From Pseudomonadota bacterium (lineage in GTDB: Bacteria > Pseudomonadota > Gammaproteobacteria > Xanthomonadales > Xanthomonadaceae), in NCBI GenBank assembly GCA_023423605.1, contig JAFAFF010000053.1:1-6285 (forward strand): a stretch of DNA of 6,285 nt. The letters run 5' to 3'. Positions 1 through 6,220 of this stretch are shown one piece after another. A model generated the notes under the pieces. That model ran no database searches and was not told the origin of the DNA. It worked only from the letters and a program-made list of their open reading frames with translations. Every line of letters starts with the position of its first letter. Position 1 is the first letter of the stretch. Position numbers and translations under genes: made by a program.

Positions 1-48
1 CCGGTCCAGCTGGGCTACAGCGCGCGCCATCCCGACGCCACCGAATGA
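1..48 (+). CDS. C-terminal end of an upstream protein (possibly LysM-domain protein), partial
   Basis: Reading frame 1 is open from the window edge and ends with TGA at 46-48, giving the 15-residue tail PVQLGYSARHPDATE. This is too short to show a domain. In Xanthomonadaceae a LysM peptidoglycan-binding-domain protein commonly sits directly upstream of dprA, so that is the most likely identity, but it rests on remembered gene order and not on residues seen here. Codon use is GC-rich like the neighbours. A hairpin at 55-71, just past the stop, may mark the end of its transcript. Confidence 0.5.
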   Translation, partial: PVQLGYSARHPDATE

Positions 49-54
49 GGTGGG

Positions 55-71
55 GCCGGGCACTGCCCGGC
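55..71 (+). repeat. Hairpin after the upstream gene
   Basis: GCCGGGC (55-61) and GCCCGGC (65-71) form a perfect 7-bp stem around the 3-nt loop ACT, seven bases after the upstream stop codon. There is no T-run behind it, so it is not a convincing intrinsic terminator. It could stabilise the 3' end of the upstream mRNA or cause a weak pause. Confidence 0.4.
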
Positions 72-131
72 ATCTGCCTGCGCGTTCCGGCAAGCGACGC
101 GCGGGCGCGGGAACATCCCACATCGCATCAC

Positions 132-153
132 GACGGCACCCGAGGGCGCCGTC
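132..153 (+). repeat. Hairpin in the dprA leader
   Basis: GACGGC (132-137) pairs with GCCGTC (148-153). After one A/C mismatch a further C-C/G-G pairing (139-140 with 145-146) closes on a CGAG tetraloop. It lies about 25 bases before the chosen dprA start codon. No -35/-10 pair stands out in the 49-178 leader. In such GC-rich DNA a stem of this size may be chance. Confidence 0.25.
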
Positions 154-178
154 TCCGCAAGCGGCGCAGGCTGCCGGC

Positions 179-1348
179 ATGGATGCCGAAACCGATGCCC
201 TGCTTACCCTGATCCTGGCCGGCAGCTCGCTGCGGCCACGTCATGCGCTGATGCGCTCCCGCACCAGCGTGGCCGCCGCGCTGCATGCCGGCCCCGTCGC
301 CTGGCGCCAGGCGGGCTGCACACCCGCCCAGCAGCGCCTGCTGGCCGCACCCGATGCAGCCGCCCTGGCAGCGGCCCGGCGCTGGCTTGCCCGCCCCGAT
401 CACCACCTGCTGACGCTCGACGACGAACGTTTTCCGCCCAGCCTTCGCGACATTCCCGAACCGCCGCTGGCGCTGTTCGTGCAGGGCGACCCCGCGCATC
501 TGTGGCGGCCCGCGGTCGCCGTGGTCGGCAGCCGCTCGCCCACGCCCAGTGGCAGGGCGCTGGCGACCGAATTCAGTGCCGCCTTCGCGCGGGCCGGCCT
601 GTGCGTCACCAGCGGCCTGGCGGCCGGCGTGGATGCATCCGCCCACATGGCGGCGTTGCAGGCCGGTGGCCTTACCGTCGCGGTGATCGGCAACGGCCCG
701 GACATCGTCTATCCACCGCACCATGGCCAACTGCAGGCATCGGTTGCATCGCATGGCGCGCTGGCCAGCGAATACCTGCCTGGAACGCCCGCGCGACCGG
801 CGCATTTCCCCGCCCGCAACCGGCTGGTCGCCGGTCTTGCGCTGGTCACGGTCGTAATAGAAGCAGCCAATCGATCGGGCGCATTGATCACGGCCCGGCT
901 GGCCGCCGAAGCAGGACGCGAGGTCTGCGCGCTGCCAGGCTCGGTGCGCAATCCACGCGCCGCTGGCTGCCATCGCCTGATCCGCGACGGCGCCGCACTG
1001 GTGGAATCACCGCAGGAGGTGCTGGACCTGATCGCGCCGGCCCTGGCCAGGACCCTGCCTGCCTTGCAAACGCGCCTGGCCACCCCCACTGAACAGGGAC
1101 GGCGGGCACGCCTGCCGCCGGCATTGGCCGCCGATCCGGACTACCAGCGCTTGTGGAATGTCCTGGACCATGACCCAACCCCTGCGGATTCATTGATCAC
1201 GCGCAGTGGATTGACGGCCGCCCGGCTGTCCTCCATGCTGCTGGCTATGGAACTGGCGGGTATCGTGGTGTGCGAACACGGCCGCTACTGTCGAAACCCT
1301 GGTTTCCCAACCTCCACAGCGTCCATGACGCAGGCCGAGGGGCAATGA
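179..1348 (+). CDS. dprA: DNA-processing protein DprA (Smf family)
   Basis: DprA binds incoming single-stranded DNA in the cytoplasm during natural transformation and loads RecA on it. The 389-residue product has the family layout: a helical N-terminal domain (about 1-70), a Rossmann-like core (about 75-285) and a winged-helix C-terminal domain (about 320-372). Core motifs visible are GSRSPTPSG (117-125), [11 protein letters not shown] (146-156), GNGPDIVYP (171-179), SE (197-198), [11 protein letters not shown] (210-220), SGALITA (233-239) and LPGS (252-255). The frame is open back to a GTG at 50, but that would add 43 low-complexity residues. ATG 179 gives [15 protein letters not shown], the usual family start, with a weak AGG eight bases upstream. 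The stop codon overlaps the smg start. Length and motifs are intact. It may serve competence or only recombination; no other competence gene is visible here. Confidence 0.95.
   Translation: MDAETDALLTLILAGSSLRPRHALMRSRTSVAAALHAGPVAWRQAGCTPAQQRLLAAPDAAALAAARRWLARPDHHLLTLDDERFPPSLRDIPEPPLALFVQGDPAHLWRPAVAVVGSRSPTPSGRALATEFSAAFARAGLCVTSGLAAGVDASAHMAALQAGGLTVAVIGNGPDIVYPPHHGQLQASVASHGALASEYLPGTPARPAHFPARNRLVAGLALVTVVIEAANRSGALITARLAAEAGREVCALPGSVRNPRAAGCHRLIRDGAALVESPQEVLDLIAPALARTLPALQTRLATPTEQGRRARLPPALAADPDYQRLWNVLDHDPTPADSLITRSGLTAARLSSMLLAMELAGIVVCEHGRYCRNPGFPTSTASMTQAEGQ
1337..1347 (+). promoter_or_regulatory. Ribosome binding site and overlapping start that set the smg start
   Basis: GAGGGG at 1337-1342 lies inside the end of dprA, two bases before ATG 1345-1347. 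That ATG overlaps the dprA stop TGA (1346-1348) in an ATGA arrangement, the standard sign of translational coupling. It supports ATG 1345 over an ATG at 1270 in the same frame, which would lie deep inside dprA and add 25 unconserved residues. Confidence 0.7.
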
Positions 1349-1818
1349 AAGAGAGCATTCTCGATGTACTGCTGTACCTGTTCGAACATTATTTCAGCGA
1401 GGATGCCGACCTCGTCCGTGACCGCGACTCGCTGCAGAACGGCCTGATCCAGGCAGGTTTCAGCCCGGCCGAGACCGCCAAGGCCTTCGATTGGCTCGAT
1501 GCCCTGGCCGCCCAGCGTCCGGCGGTATCGCAGGCACGGGTGGACGGCCCGGTGCGCATCTACCACGGTCCCGAGCTGGACAAGCTGGACGTGGAATGCC
1601 GCGGTTTCCTGCTCTATCTGGAACAGCACGGCATCCTCGATGCGGACCAGCGCGAGCTGGTTCTGGACCGCGCCATGGCACTGGACCAGGATGAACTGGA
1701 TCTTGACGACCTGAAATGGGTCGTACTGATGGTGCTGTTCAACCAGCCTGGCTCGGAAGCCGCATATGCATGGATGGAAACCCAGATGTTCATTGACGAG
1801 CCAGAGCCGCTTCACTGA
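1345..1818 (+). CDS. smg: Smg family protein (DUF494)
   Basis: A 157-residue acidic, mostly helical cytoplasmic protein of the DUF494/Smg family, whose biochemical role is unknown. From ATG 1345 it is the same length as the E. coli protein as I remember it and shares its landmarks: an N-terminal [11 protein letters not shown] helix, [26 protein letters not shown], the [18 protein letters not shown] block near residues 118-135, and a C-terminal LH. Smg genes usually lie beside dprA (smf), and here the two overlap by four bases, so they are almost surely co-transcribed. It has no signal peptide, membrane segment or obvious catalytic motif. The family assignment is secure; the function is not known. 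Confidence 0.93.
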   Translation: MKESILDVLLYLFEHYFSEDADLVRDRDSLQNGLIQAGFSPAETAKAFDWLDALAAQRPAVSQARVDGPVRIYHGPELDKLDVECRGFLLYLEQHGILDADQRELVLDRAMALDQDELDLDDLKWVVLMVLFNQPGSEAAYAWMETQMFIDEPEPLH

Positions 1819-1825
1819 ACGTACA

Positions 1826-1846
1826 CTGTATGCAGGACGCATACAG
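1826..1846 (+). repeat. Perfect 8-bp inverted repeat touching the ribosome binding site of the GYF-pilin gene
   Basis: CTGTATGC (1826-1833) and GCATACAG (1839-1846) are exact reverse complements around the 5-nt loop AGGAC. The right arm runs into the AGGGGG ribosome binding site at 1845-1850. The arms are AT-richer than the surroundings. Two readings fit: an operator dyad for a dimeric repressor, or an RNA hairpin that partly covers the ribosome binding site. No T-run follows, so it is not a terminator. The site lies in the 39-bp gap after smg. Confidence 0.5.
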
Positions 1847-1860
1847 GGGGCGCGCACGTG
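1845..1860 (+). promoter_or_regulatory. Strong ribosome binding site with GTG start
   Basis: AGGGGG at 1845-1850 stands seven bases before GTG 1858-1860. The spacing and strength support the GTG as the start, and the resulting MNDWFHADG aligns exactly with the MTEWYYAEG start of the downstream paralogous domain. Confidence 0.7.
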
Positions 1861-2580
1861 AACGATTGGTTCCATGCCGACGGCAACCGGCGGTCAGGCC
1901 CGGTAACGGCTGACGATATCGCAGCATTGTTCCAGCAAGGCCATCTCACGCTGGACACGCTGGTGTGGCGCCAGGGCCTGCCGTCCTGGCAGCCCCTTGG
2001 CCGCATGGCGGGCGAACTCGGGCTGGCCACGGCGCTACCGCAGGACGGTGCAGACGCCCTTCCGCCGCCGCCACTGCCCCCTGCCGCACCGCCACCGGGC
2101 ATCCCGGCCACCGCCCTGCCCGTGATGCAGCCCGCCCGGAAGGGGCTGTCCGGCTGCGCGATCACCGCCATCGTTGCTGGCGTCGTGCTGCTGGTGATGA
2201 TTCCGGTCTGCGCCATCCTGGCCGCCATTGCCCTGCCCGCCTACAACGACTACGTGGTCCGCGCCAAGGTTTCGGAGGCGATCGTCGCCCTGCAGCCGCT
2301 GAAATCCCAGGTGGAGGCGTTTGCCACGCAACATCGCCGCTGCCCTGCCAGCACCGATCCCGGCTTCCCGGCGCGCGGCCAGTTTGCCGGCCATGGATTG
2401 TCCAGCGTGCAGCTCGGCACGTTCGAGAACCATCATTGCGGTATCGAGGCGACCCTGGCCACCGGCAAGGACAAGGTGGACGGCAACCTGCTGTGGCTGG
2501 AATTCGATCCCGATGCCGGTCGTTGGACATGCAGCGGCGAGACCGCGGACCGCTACCTGCCGAGCGCCTGCCGCGACTGA
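1858..2580 (+). CDS. GYF-domain (DUF4339) / type IV pilin-like membrane fusion protein
   Basis: A 240-residue protein with three parts. Residues 1-47 are a GYF_2/DUF4339 domain (W4, GP at 14-15, DTLVWRQG at 33-40, W44). Residues about 65-92 are a proline-rich linker containing PPPPLPP and PPPGIP. Residues about 97-240 resemble a type IV pilin: a long hydrophobic helix ending in AILAAIALPAYNDYVVRAK (119-137), then a globular part with a C-terminal pair C225/C238 in WTCSG...YLPSACR, like the pilin D-loop disulfide. A second pair, C162/C194, may form another disulfide. The prepilin peptidase signature is missing: the Gly(-1) and Glu5 positions fall on I105 and V110. It is therefore probably a fixed inner-membrane protein with a cytoplasmic GYF domain and a periplasmic pilin-like domain, not a pilus subunit. 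Its function is unknown. It is probably co-transcribed with smg unless the preceding inverted repeat controls it separately. Confidence 0.8.
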   Translation: MNDWFHADGNRRSGPVTADDIAALFQQGHLTLDTLVWRQGLPSWQPLGRMAGELGLATALPQDGADALPPPPLPPAAPPPGIPATALPVMQPARKGLSGCAITAIVAGVVLLVMIPVCAILAAIALPAYNDYVVRAKVSEAIVALQPLKSQVEAFATQHRRCPASTDPGFPARGQFAGHGLSSVQLGTFENHHCGIEATLATGKDKVDGNLLWLEFDPDAGRWTCSGETADRYLPSACRD

Positions 2581-2582
2581 AC

Positions 2583-2609
2583 GCCGCGGTTCACCGCGGC
2601 CCGATTTTT
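2583..2609 (+). terminator. Probable intrinsic terminator/attenuator between the two GYF-domain genes
   Basis: GCCGCGG (2583-2589) and CCGCGGC (2594-2600) form a perfect 7-bp GC stem with a TTCA tetraloop, followed by CCGA and five T residues (2605-2609). It starts two bases after the stop codon of the GYF-pilin gene. The T-run is short and four bases off the stem, so termination is likely partial. That would let some transcripts continue into the RDD gene, for which no separate promoter is visible in the 55-bp gap. Confidence 0.6.
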
Positions 2610-2624
2610 CATGGATGACCCGAT

Positions 2625-2638
2625 AGGGGATGAAGATG
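2625..2638 (+). promoter_or_regulatory. Ribosome binding site that selects ATG 2636
   Basis: AGGGG at 2625-2629 directly abuts an ATG at 2630, leaving no spacer, but is six bases from a second in-frame ATG at 2636. The second ATG has workable spacing, and its product MTEWYYAEG aligns residue for residue with the upstream paralogue's MNDWFHADG. ATG 2636 is therefore preferred. Confidence 0.7.
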
Positions 2639-3553
2639 ACCGAGTGGTACTACGCAGAAGGGCAACACCGCCAGGGACCCGTTCCCGCGCATGACATCCG
2701 CCAGCTTTTCCAGCGCGGCCAGCTCACCCTGGACACCCTGGTATGGCGCGAGGGCATGCCCCAGTGGGCCGCCCTGCGGACCGCCGTGGACGAGCTGCAG
2801 CTGCAGACGCTGGCGGCGGTGGCGGCCACGCCCAGCACCGGCTTCGACCTGCGCGGCGACTATGCCGCCATCGACAACGGCACCGCGCCGCTGCCCGGCA
2901 CCGGCCCCATCGCCGCCTGGCCCCAGGCGACCTACGCCGCGCCTTCCGCTGCCGGTGCCCATGCGGCCGAGGTGGTCTACGCTGGATTCTGGAAGCGCGT
3001 GGCGGCCTATCTCATCGATTACGTGATCCTGACCATCGTAGCGATGATCGTTGGCGGCATCGTCGGCCTGGGTATCGGCGGTGCCATGGGCTTCACCGGC
3101 GGCAGCGCGATGACCGGACAGGCGCTCAGCGAGCTGGTCGGCGGACTGATCGGCCTGGGCATCGGCCTGCTCTATTACGGCGGGCTCCATGCCTCCAGCG
3201 GCGGTGCCAGCCTGGGCAAGATGGCCATCGGCATCAAGGTGGTACGCAGCGATGGCCAGCGTATTTCGCTGGCACGCTCCATGGGCCGCTATTTCGCCAG
3301 CATCCTCAGCGCCCTGATCCTGCTGGTCGGCTACCTGATGGCCGCCTTCACCGGGCGCAAGCAGGCTCTGCACGACATGCTCTGCGATACCGTGGTGGTG
3401 GACAAATGGGCCTTCACCGACCAGCCGCACCTGCAGCGCCATGAGCTTGGCGCGGTGGCCGTCGTGGTGCTGGTGCTCGGCGGCATCGGCTTTGTCGGCT
3501 TCATGGCGATGGCGATCGCCGTGGTTACGGCGATCGCGAAAATGGCCGGCTGA
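2636..3553 (+). CDS. GYF-domain (DUF4339) / RDD family membrane protein
   Basis: A 305-residue inner-membrane protein. Residues 1-47 are a GYF_2/DUF4339 domain (W4, GPV at 14-16, DTLVWREGMPQW at 33-44), followed by an Ala/Pro/Gly-rich linker (about 60-112) and an RDD domain (about 115-258). RDD hallmarks are YAGFWKRVAAYLIDYVIL (115-132, with R121 and D128), GASLGKMAIGIKVV (190-203), and LHDMLCDTVVV (245-255). Likely membrane helices lie near 124-149, 167-184, 216-238 and 270-300; the fourth is C-terminal to the RDD core. Some RDD proteins have been linked to ion or osmolyte transport, but the substrate cannot be told here. The upstream gene has a GYF domain about 60 percent identical, which points to duplication or exchange of the module. 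A probable attenuator precedes the gene. The family call is firm; the role is unknown. Confidence 0.88.
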   Translation: MTEWYYAEGQHRQGPVPAHDIRQLFQRGQLTLDTLVWREGMPQWAALRTAVDELQLQTLAAVAATPSTGFDLRGDYAAIDNGTAPLPGTGPIAAWPQATYAAPSAAGAHAAEVVYAGFWKRVAAYLIDYVILTIVAMIVGGIVGLGIGGAMGFTGGSAMTGQALSELVGGLIGLGIGLLYYGGLHASSGGASLGKMAIGIKVVRSDGQRISLARSMGRYFASILSALILLVGYLMAAFTGRKQALHDMLCDTVVVDKWAFTDQPHLQRHELGAVAVVVLVLGGIGFVGFMAMAIAVVTAIAKMAG

Positions 3554-3745
3554 GGTGGGCGGAGCGGCCGGGGACGCTTGACAGCGTGCTCACGGCATGA
3601 TTCCTCTAATAAAGAGAAAGCTGAACGCCCGGTTCACCCCCCGGGCGTTCGACTTATGTAAATCGACACGGTGGCTTCACTAATGCAGCCATTTGCTCCA
3701 CCCTAGCGGCCCCATCCCCGGCCGCACGCAGAAGAATCCTGCCCC
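3554..3745 (+). promoter_or_regulatory. Intergenic region upstream of topA
   Basis: This 192-bp gap must hold the topA promoter unless topA depends on readthrough. A TTGACA at 3578-3583 is a perfect -35 hexamer, but the nearest -10-like sequence, TAATAA at 3607-3612, is 23 bases away, which is too far for a standard sigma-70 promoter. Past the hairpin at 3623-3650, only weak -10-like stretches are seen (TATGTA 3655-3660, ACTAAT 3679-3684), with no matching -35. The topA ribosome binding site is weak: AGAAGAA at 3730-3736, nine bases before ATG 3746. The A/T content between 3600 and 3620 is clearly above that of the genes around it. No small ORF or RNA gene is supported. Confidence 0.4.
3623..3650 (+). 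terminator. 10-bp perfect hairpin between the RDD gene and topA, possible terminator
   Basis: GAACGCCCGG (3623-3632) and CCGGGCGTTC (3641-3650) are exact reverse complements around an 8-nt loop, the strongest stem in the window. An A-rich stretch precedes it (AATAAAGAGAAAG, 3608-3620), but the downstream + strand side (GACTTATGTAAAT) has no T-run. Read on the minus strand the stem is followed by a fairly T-rich tract, so it is a better terminator in that direction. The most likely role is ending transcription of the dprA-smg-GYF cluster; a structured topA leader is the alternative. Confidence 0.5.
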
Positions 3746-6220
3746 ATGCCCAAGCACCTGCTCATCGTCGAATCGCCCGCCAAGGCCAAGACGATCAACA
3801 AATACCTCGGCAAGGACTTCACTGTCCTGGCCTCGTATGGGCACGTGCGCGACCTGGTGCCGAAGGAAGGCGCCGTCGATCCGGACAACAATTTCGCGAT
3901 GCGTTACGACGTCATCGACAAGAACGAAAAGCATGTCGATGCCATCGCCAAGGCGGCCAAGGGCGCCGACGACATCTTCCTGGCAACCGATCCGGATCGC
4001 GAAGGTGAAGCGATCAGCTGGCATATCGCCGAGATCCTGAAGGAACGCGGACTGGTCGGCGACAAGCCGATGCAGCGCGTGGTGTTCACCGAGATCACCC
4101 CGCGCGCCATCAAGGAAGCGATGAACCAGCCGCGCGCCATCGCCGGCGATCTGGTCGATGCGCAGCAGGCGCGTCGCGCGCTGGACTATCTGGTGGGCTT
4201 CAACCTGTCGCCGGTGCTGTGGCGCAAGGTGCAGCGCGGCCTGTCGGCCGGCCGCGTGCAGAGCCCGGCGCTGCGCATGATCGTCGAGCGCGAGGAAGAG
4301 ATCGAAGCCTTCATCGCCCGCGAGTACTGGTCCATCGGCGCCGCCTGCGCGCATCCCTCGCAGCCGTTCAACGCCAAGCTGGTCAAGCTGGACGGGCAGA
4401 AATTCGAGCAGTTCACCGTCACCGACGGTGATACCGCCGAGGCCGCGCGACTGCGCATCCAGCAGGCCGCGCAGGGCGCGCTGCATGTCACCGACGTGGC
4501 CAGCAAGGAGCGCAAGCGCCGTCCCGCGCCGCCGTTCACCACCTCCACGCTGCAGCAGGAAGCCTCGCGCAAGCTCGGCTTCACCACCCGCAAGACCATG
4601 CAGGTGGCGCAGAAACTGTATGAAGGCGTGGCCATCGGCGACGAAGGCACCGTCGGCCTGATCTCGTACATGCGTACCGACTCGGTGAACCTGTCGCAGG
4701 ACGCGCTGGCGGAAATCCGCGATGTGATCGCCCGTGATTACGGCATCGCCTCGTTGCCGGACCAGCCGAATACCTATCAGACCAAGTCCAAGAACGCCCA
4801 GGAAGCGCACGAAGCGGTGCGCCCGACATCCGCGCTGCGCACTCCGGCGCAGGTGTCGCGTTACCTGACCGACGACGAGCGCAGGCTGTACGAGTTGATC
4901 TGGAAGCGCGCAGTGGCCTGCCAGATGATCCCAGCCACCCTCAATACCGTCAGTGTCGATCTGTCGGCCGGCAGCGAGCACGTGTTCCGTGCCAGCGGCA
5001 CCACCGTGGTCGTGCCCGGCTTCCTGGCCGTATACGAGGAAGGCAAGGACAACAAGAGCGCCGACGACGACGATGAAGGCCGCAAGCTGCCGGCGATGAA
5101 TCCCGGCGACCGCGTGCCGCTGGAGCGCATCATCGCCGAACAGCACTTCACCCAGCCGCCCCCGCGCTTCACCGAAGCGGCGCTGGTGAAGGCGCTGGAA
5201 GAATATGGCATCGGCCGCCCGTCGACCTATTCGTCCATCATCCAGACGCTGCTCTTCCGCAAGTACGTCGAGATGGAAGGCCGCAGTTTCCGTCCATCGG
5301 ACGTGGGCCGCGCGGTATCCAAATTCCTGTCCAGCCACTTCACCCAGTACGTGGATTACGATTTCACGGCGCGCCTGGAAGACGAGCTGGACGCTGTGTC
5401 GCGTGGCGAAGAAGACTGGATTCCGTTGATGGCCCGTTTCTGGGAACCGTTCAACAGGCTGGTCGAAGAGAAGAAGGAATCGGTCGATCGTGCCGAAGCC
5501 AGTGGCGCGCGCGAGCTGGGCACTGACCCCAAGACGGGCAAGCCGGTCAGCGTGCGCCTGGGCCGTTTCGGGCCGTATGCCGCCATCGGCAGTACCGCCG
5601 AGGACGCCGAGGAGAAACCGAAATTCGCTTCGCTGCGCCCCGGCCAGTCGATGCACACCATTTCCCTGGAAGATGCGCTGGAACTTTTCCTGATGCCGCG
5701 GGCGCTGGGCGAGGACAACGGTGAGCCGGTCAGCGTCGGCATCGGGCGCTTCGGCCCATTCGCCAAGCGCGGCAGCACCTATGCCTCGCTGAAGAAGGAA
5801 GATGATCCCTACACCATCGACCTGGCACGCGCCGTGTTCCTGGTGGAGGAAAAGGAAGAGATCGCCCGCAACCGCATAATCAAGGAATTCGACGGCAGCG
5901 AGATCCAGGTGTTGAATGGCCGCTTCGGCCCGTACCTGAGCGATGGAAAATTCAACGGCAAGATTCCCAAGGACCGTGAGCCGGCCTCGCTTACCCTGGC
6001 CGAAGCGCAGCAACTGATGGAAGAAACCGGCAAGCCGGTGCGCAAGGGCTTCGGTGCTAAGAAGGCGGCCAAGAAGGCTGCGGTGAAGAAGGAGCCGGCG
6101 GCGAAGAAGGCCACGGTCAGGAAGGCCGCGAAAAAAGCCACGAAAAAGGTCGCCAAGAAAGCCGCCAGAAAGGTGGCGAAGAAAGCGGTGAAGAAGGTGG
6201 CGAAGAAAACCGCCGAGTGA
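3746..6220 (+). CDS. topA: DNA topoisomerase I (type IA), zinc-ribbon-free with lysine-rich tail
   Basis: TopA relaxes negative supercoils behind RNA polymerase through a covalent 5'-phosphotyrosine bond. The 824-residue product is complete. The TOPRIM domain (about 3-115) has LLIVESPAKAKTINKYLG with E9, and DPDREGEAISWHI with D82, D84 and E86. The core (about 130-575) has RGLSAGRVQSPALR (164-177), the active-site block GLISYMRTDS with Y308, and FTEAALVKALEEYGIGRPS (475-493). The C-terminal part differs from E. coli TopA: there are only two cysteines (C201 and C392), so no zinc ribbons. Instead it has three GRFGP repeats (about 601-615, 662-676, 720-734) and a 54-residue Lys/Ala tail (771-824). 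An acidic insert, SADDDDEG, lies at 438-445. ATG 3746 gives the usual MPKHLLIVES start. It stands alone after a long gap and is probably transcribed from its own promoter. Confidence 0.98.
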   Translation: MPKHLLIVESPAKAKTINKYLGKDFTVLASYGHVRDLVPKEGAVDPDNNFAMRYDVIDKNEKHVDAIAKAAKGADDIFLATDPDREGEAISWHIAEILKERGLVGDKPMQRVVFTEITPRAIKEAMNQPRAIAGDLVDAQQARRALDYLVGFNLSPVLWRKVQRGLSAGRVQSPALRMIVEREEEIEAFIAREYWSIGAACAHPSQPFNAKLVKLDGQKFEQFTVTDGDTAEAARLRIQQAAQGALHVTDVASKERKRRPAPPFTTSTLQQEASRKLGFTTRKTMQVAQKLYEGVAIGDEGTVGLISYMRTDSVNLSQDALAEIRDVIARDYGIASLPDQPNTYQTKSKNAQEAHEAVRPTSALRTPAQVSRYLTDDERRLYELIWKRAVACQMIPATLNTVSVDLSAGSEHVFRASGTTVVVPGFLAVYEEGKDNKSADDDDEGRKLPAMNPGDRVPLERIIAEQHFTQPPPRFTEAALVKALEEYGIGRPSTYSSIIQTLLFRKYVEMEGRSFRPSDVGRAVSKFLSSHFTQYVDYDFTARLEDELDAVSRGEEDWIPLMARFWEPFNRLVEEKKESVDRAEASGARELGTDPKTGKPVSVRLGRFGPYAAIGSTAEDAEEKPKFASLRPGQSMHTISLEDALELFLMPRALGEDNGEPVSVGIGRFGPFAKRGSTYASLKKEDDPYTIDLARAVFLVEEKEEIARNRIIKEFDGSEIQVLNGRFGPYLSDGKFNGKIPKDREPASLTLAEAQQLMEETGKPVRKGFGAKKAAKKAAVKKEPAAKKATVRKAAKKATKKVAKKAARKVAKKAVKKVAKKTAE
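6056..6217 (+). repeat. Degenerate AAG-rich repeat coding for the TopA lysine/alanine tail
   Basis: The last 54 codons of topA hold 22 Lys and 2 Arg, mostly in AAKK, VAKK and VKK units, in the manner of histone H1 or AlgP tails. At the DNA level it is an imperfect run of gcnAAGAAG blocks. Such repeats tend to change length between strains. In actinobacterial TopA, lysine-rich tails support DNA binding and processivity; the same role here is inferred. Confidence 0.75.

Noticed and set aside
50..178. N-terminal extension of DprA from GTG 50
   Set aside because: The 43 added residues are Arg/Ala/Pro/Gly-rich and do not resemble DprA, whereas ATG 179 gives the normal family start. There is no ribosome binding site at proper spacing before GTG 50.
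1270..1344. N-terminal extension of Smg from ATG 1270
   Set aside because: It would overlap dprA by 79 bases and add 25 residues not found in the family. ATG 1345 has a ribosome binding site and the ATGA overlap.
1793..1827. Possible promoter TTGACG (1793-1798) with TACACT (1822-1827) before the GYF-pilin gene
   Set aside because: The spacing is 23 bases, well outside the usual 16-18, and both hexamers are imperfect.
2609..3442. A 277-codon open frame on the minus strand, opposite the RDD gene
   Set aside because: Same antisense shadow effect. The product is low in complexity and has no motif, while the + strand protein has clear GYF and RDD domains.
3680..6013. A 777-codon open frame on the minus strand, opposite topA
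   Set aside because: Its translation is rich in His, Gln, Arg, Gly and Leu with no recognisable domain, and it lies wholly across an intact, highly conserved topA. Long antisense frames are expected in GC-rich genes because biased third positions rarely produce reverse stop codons.
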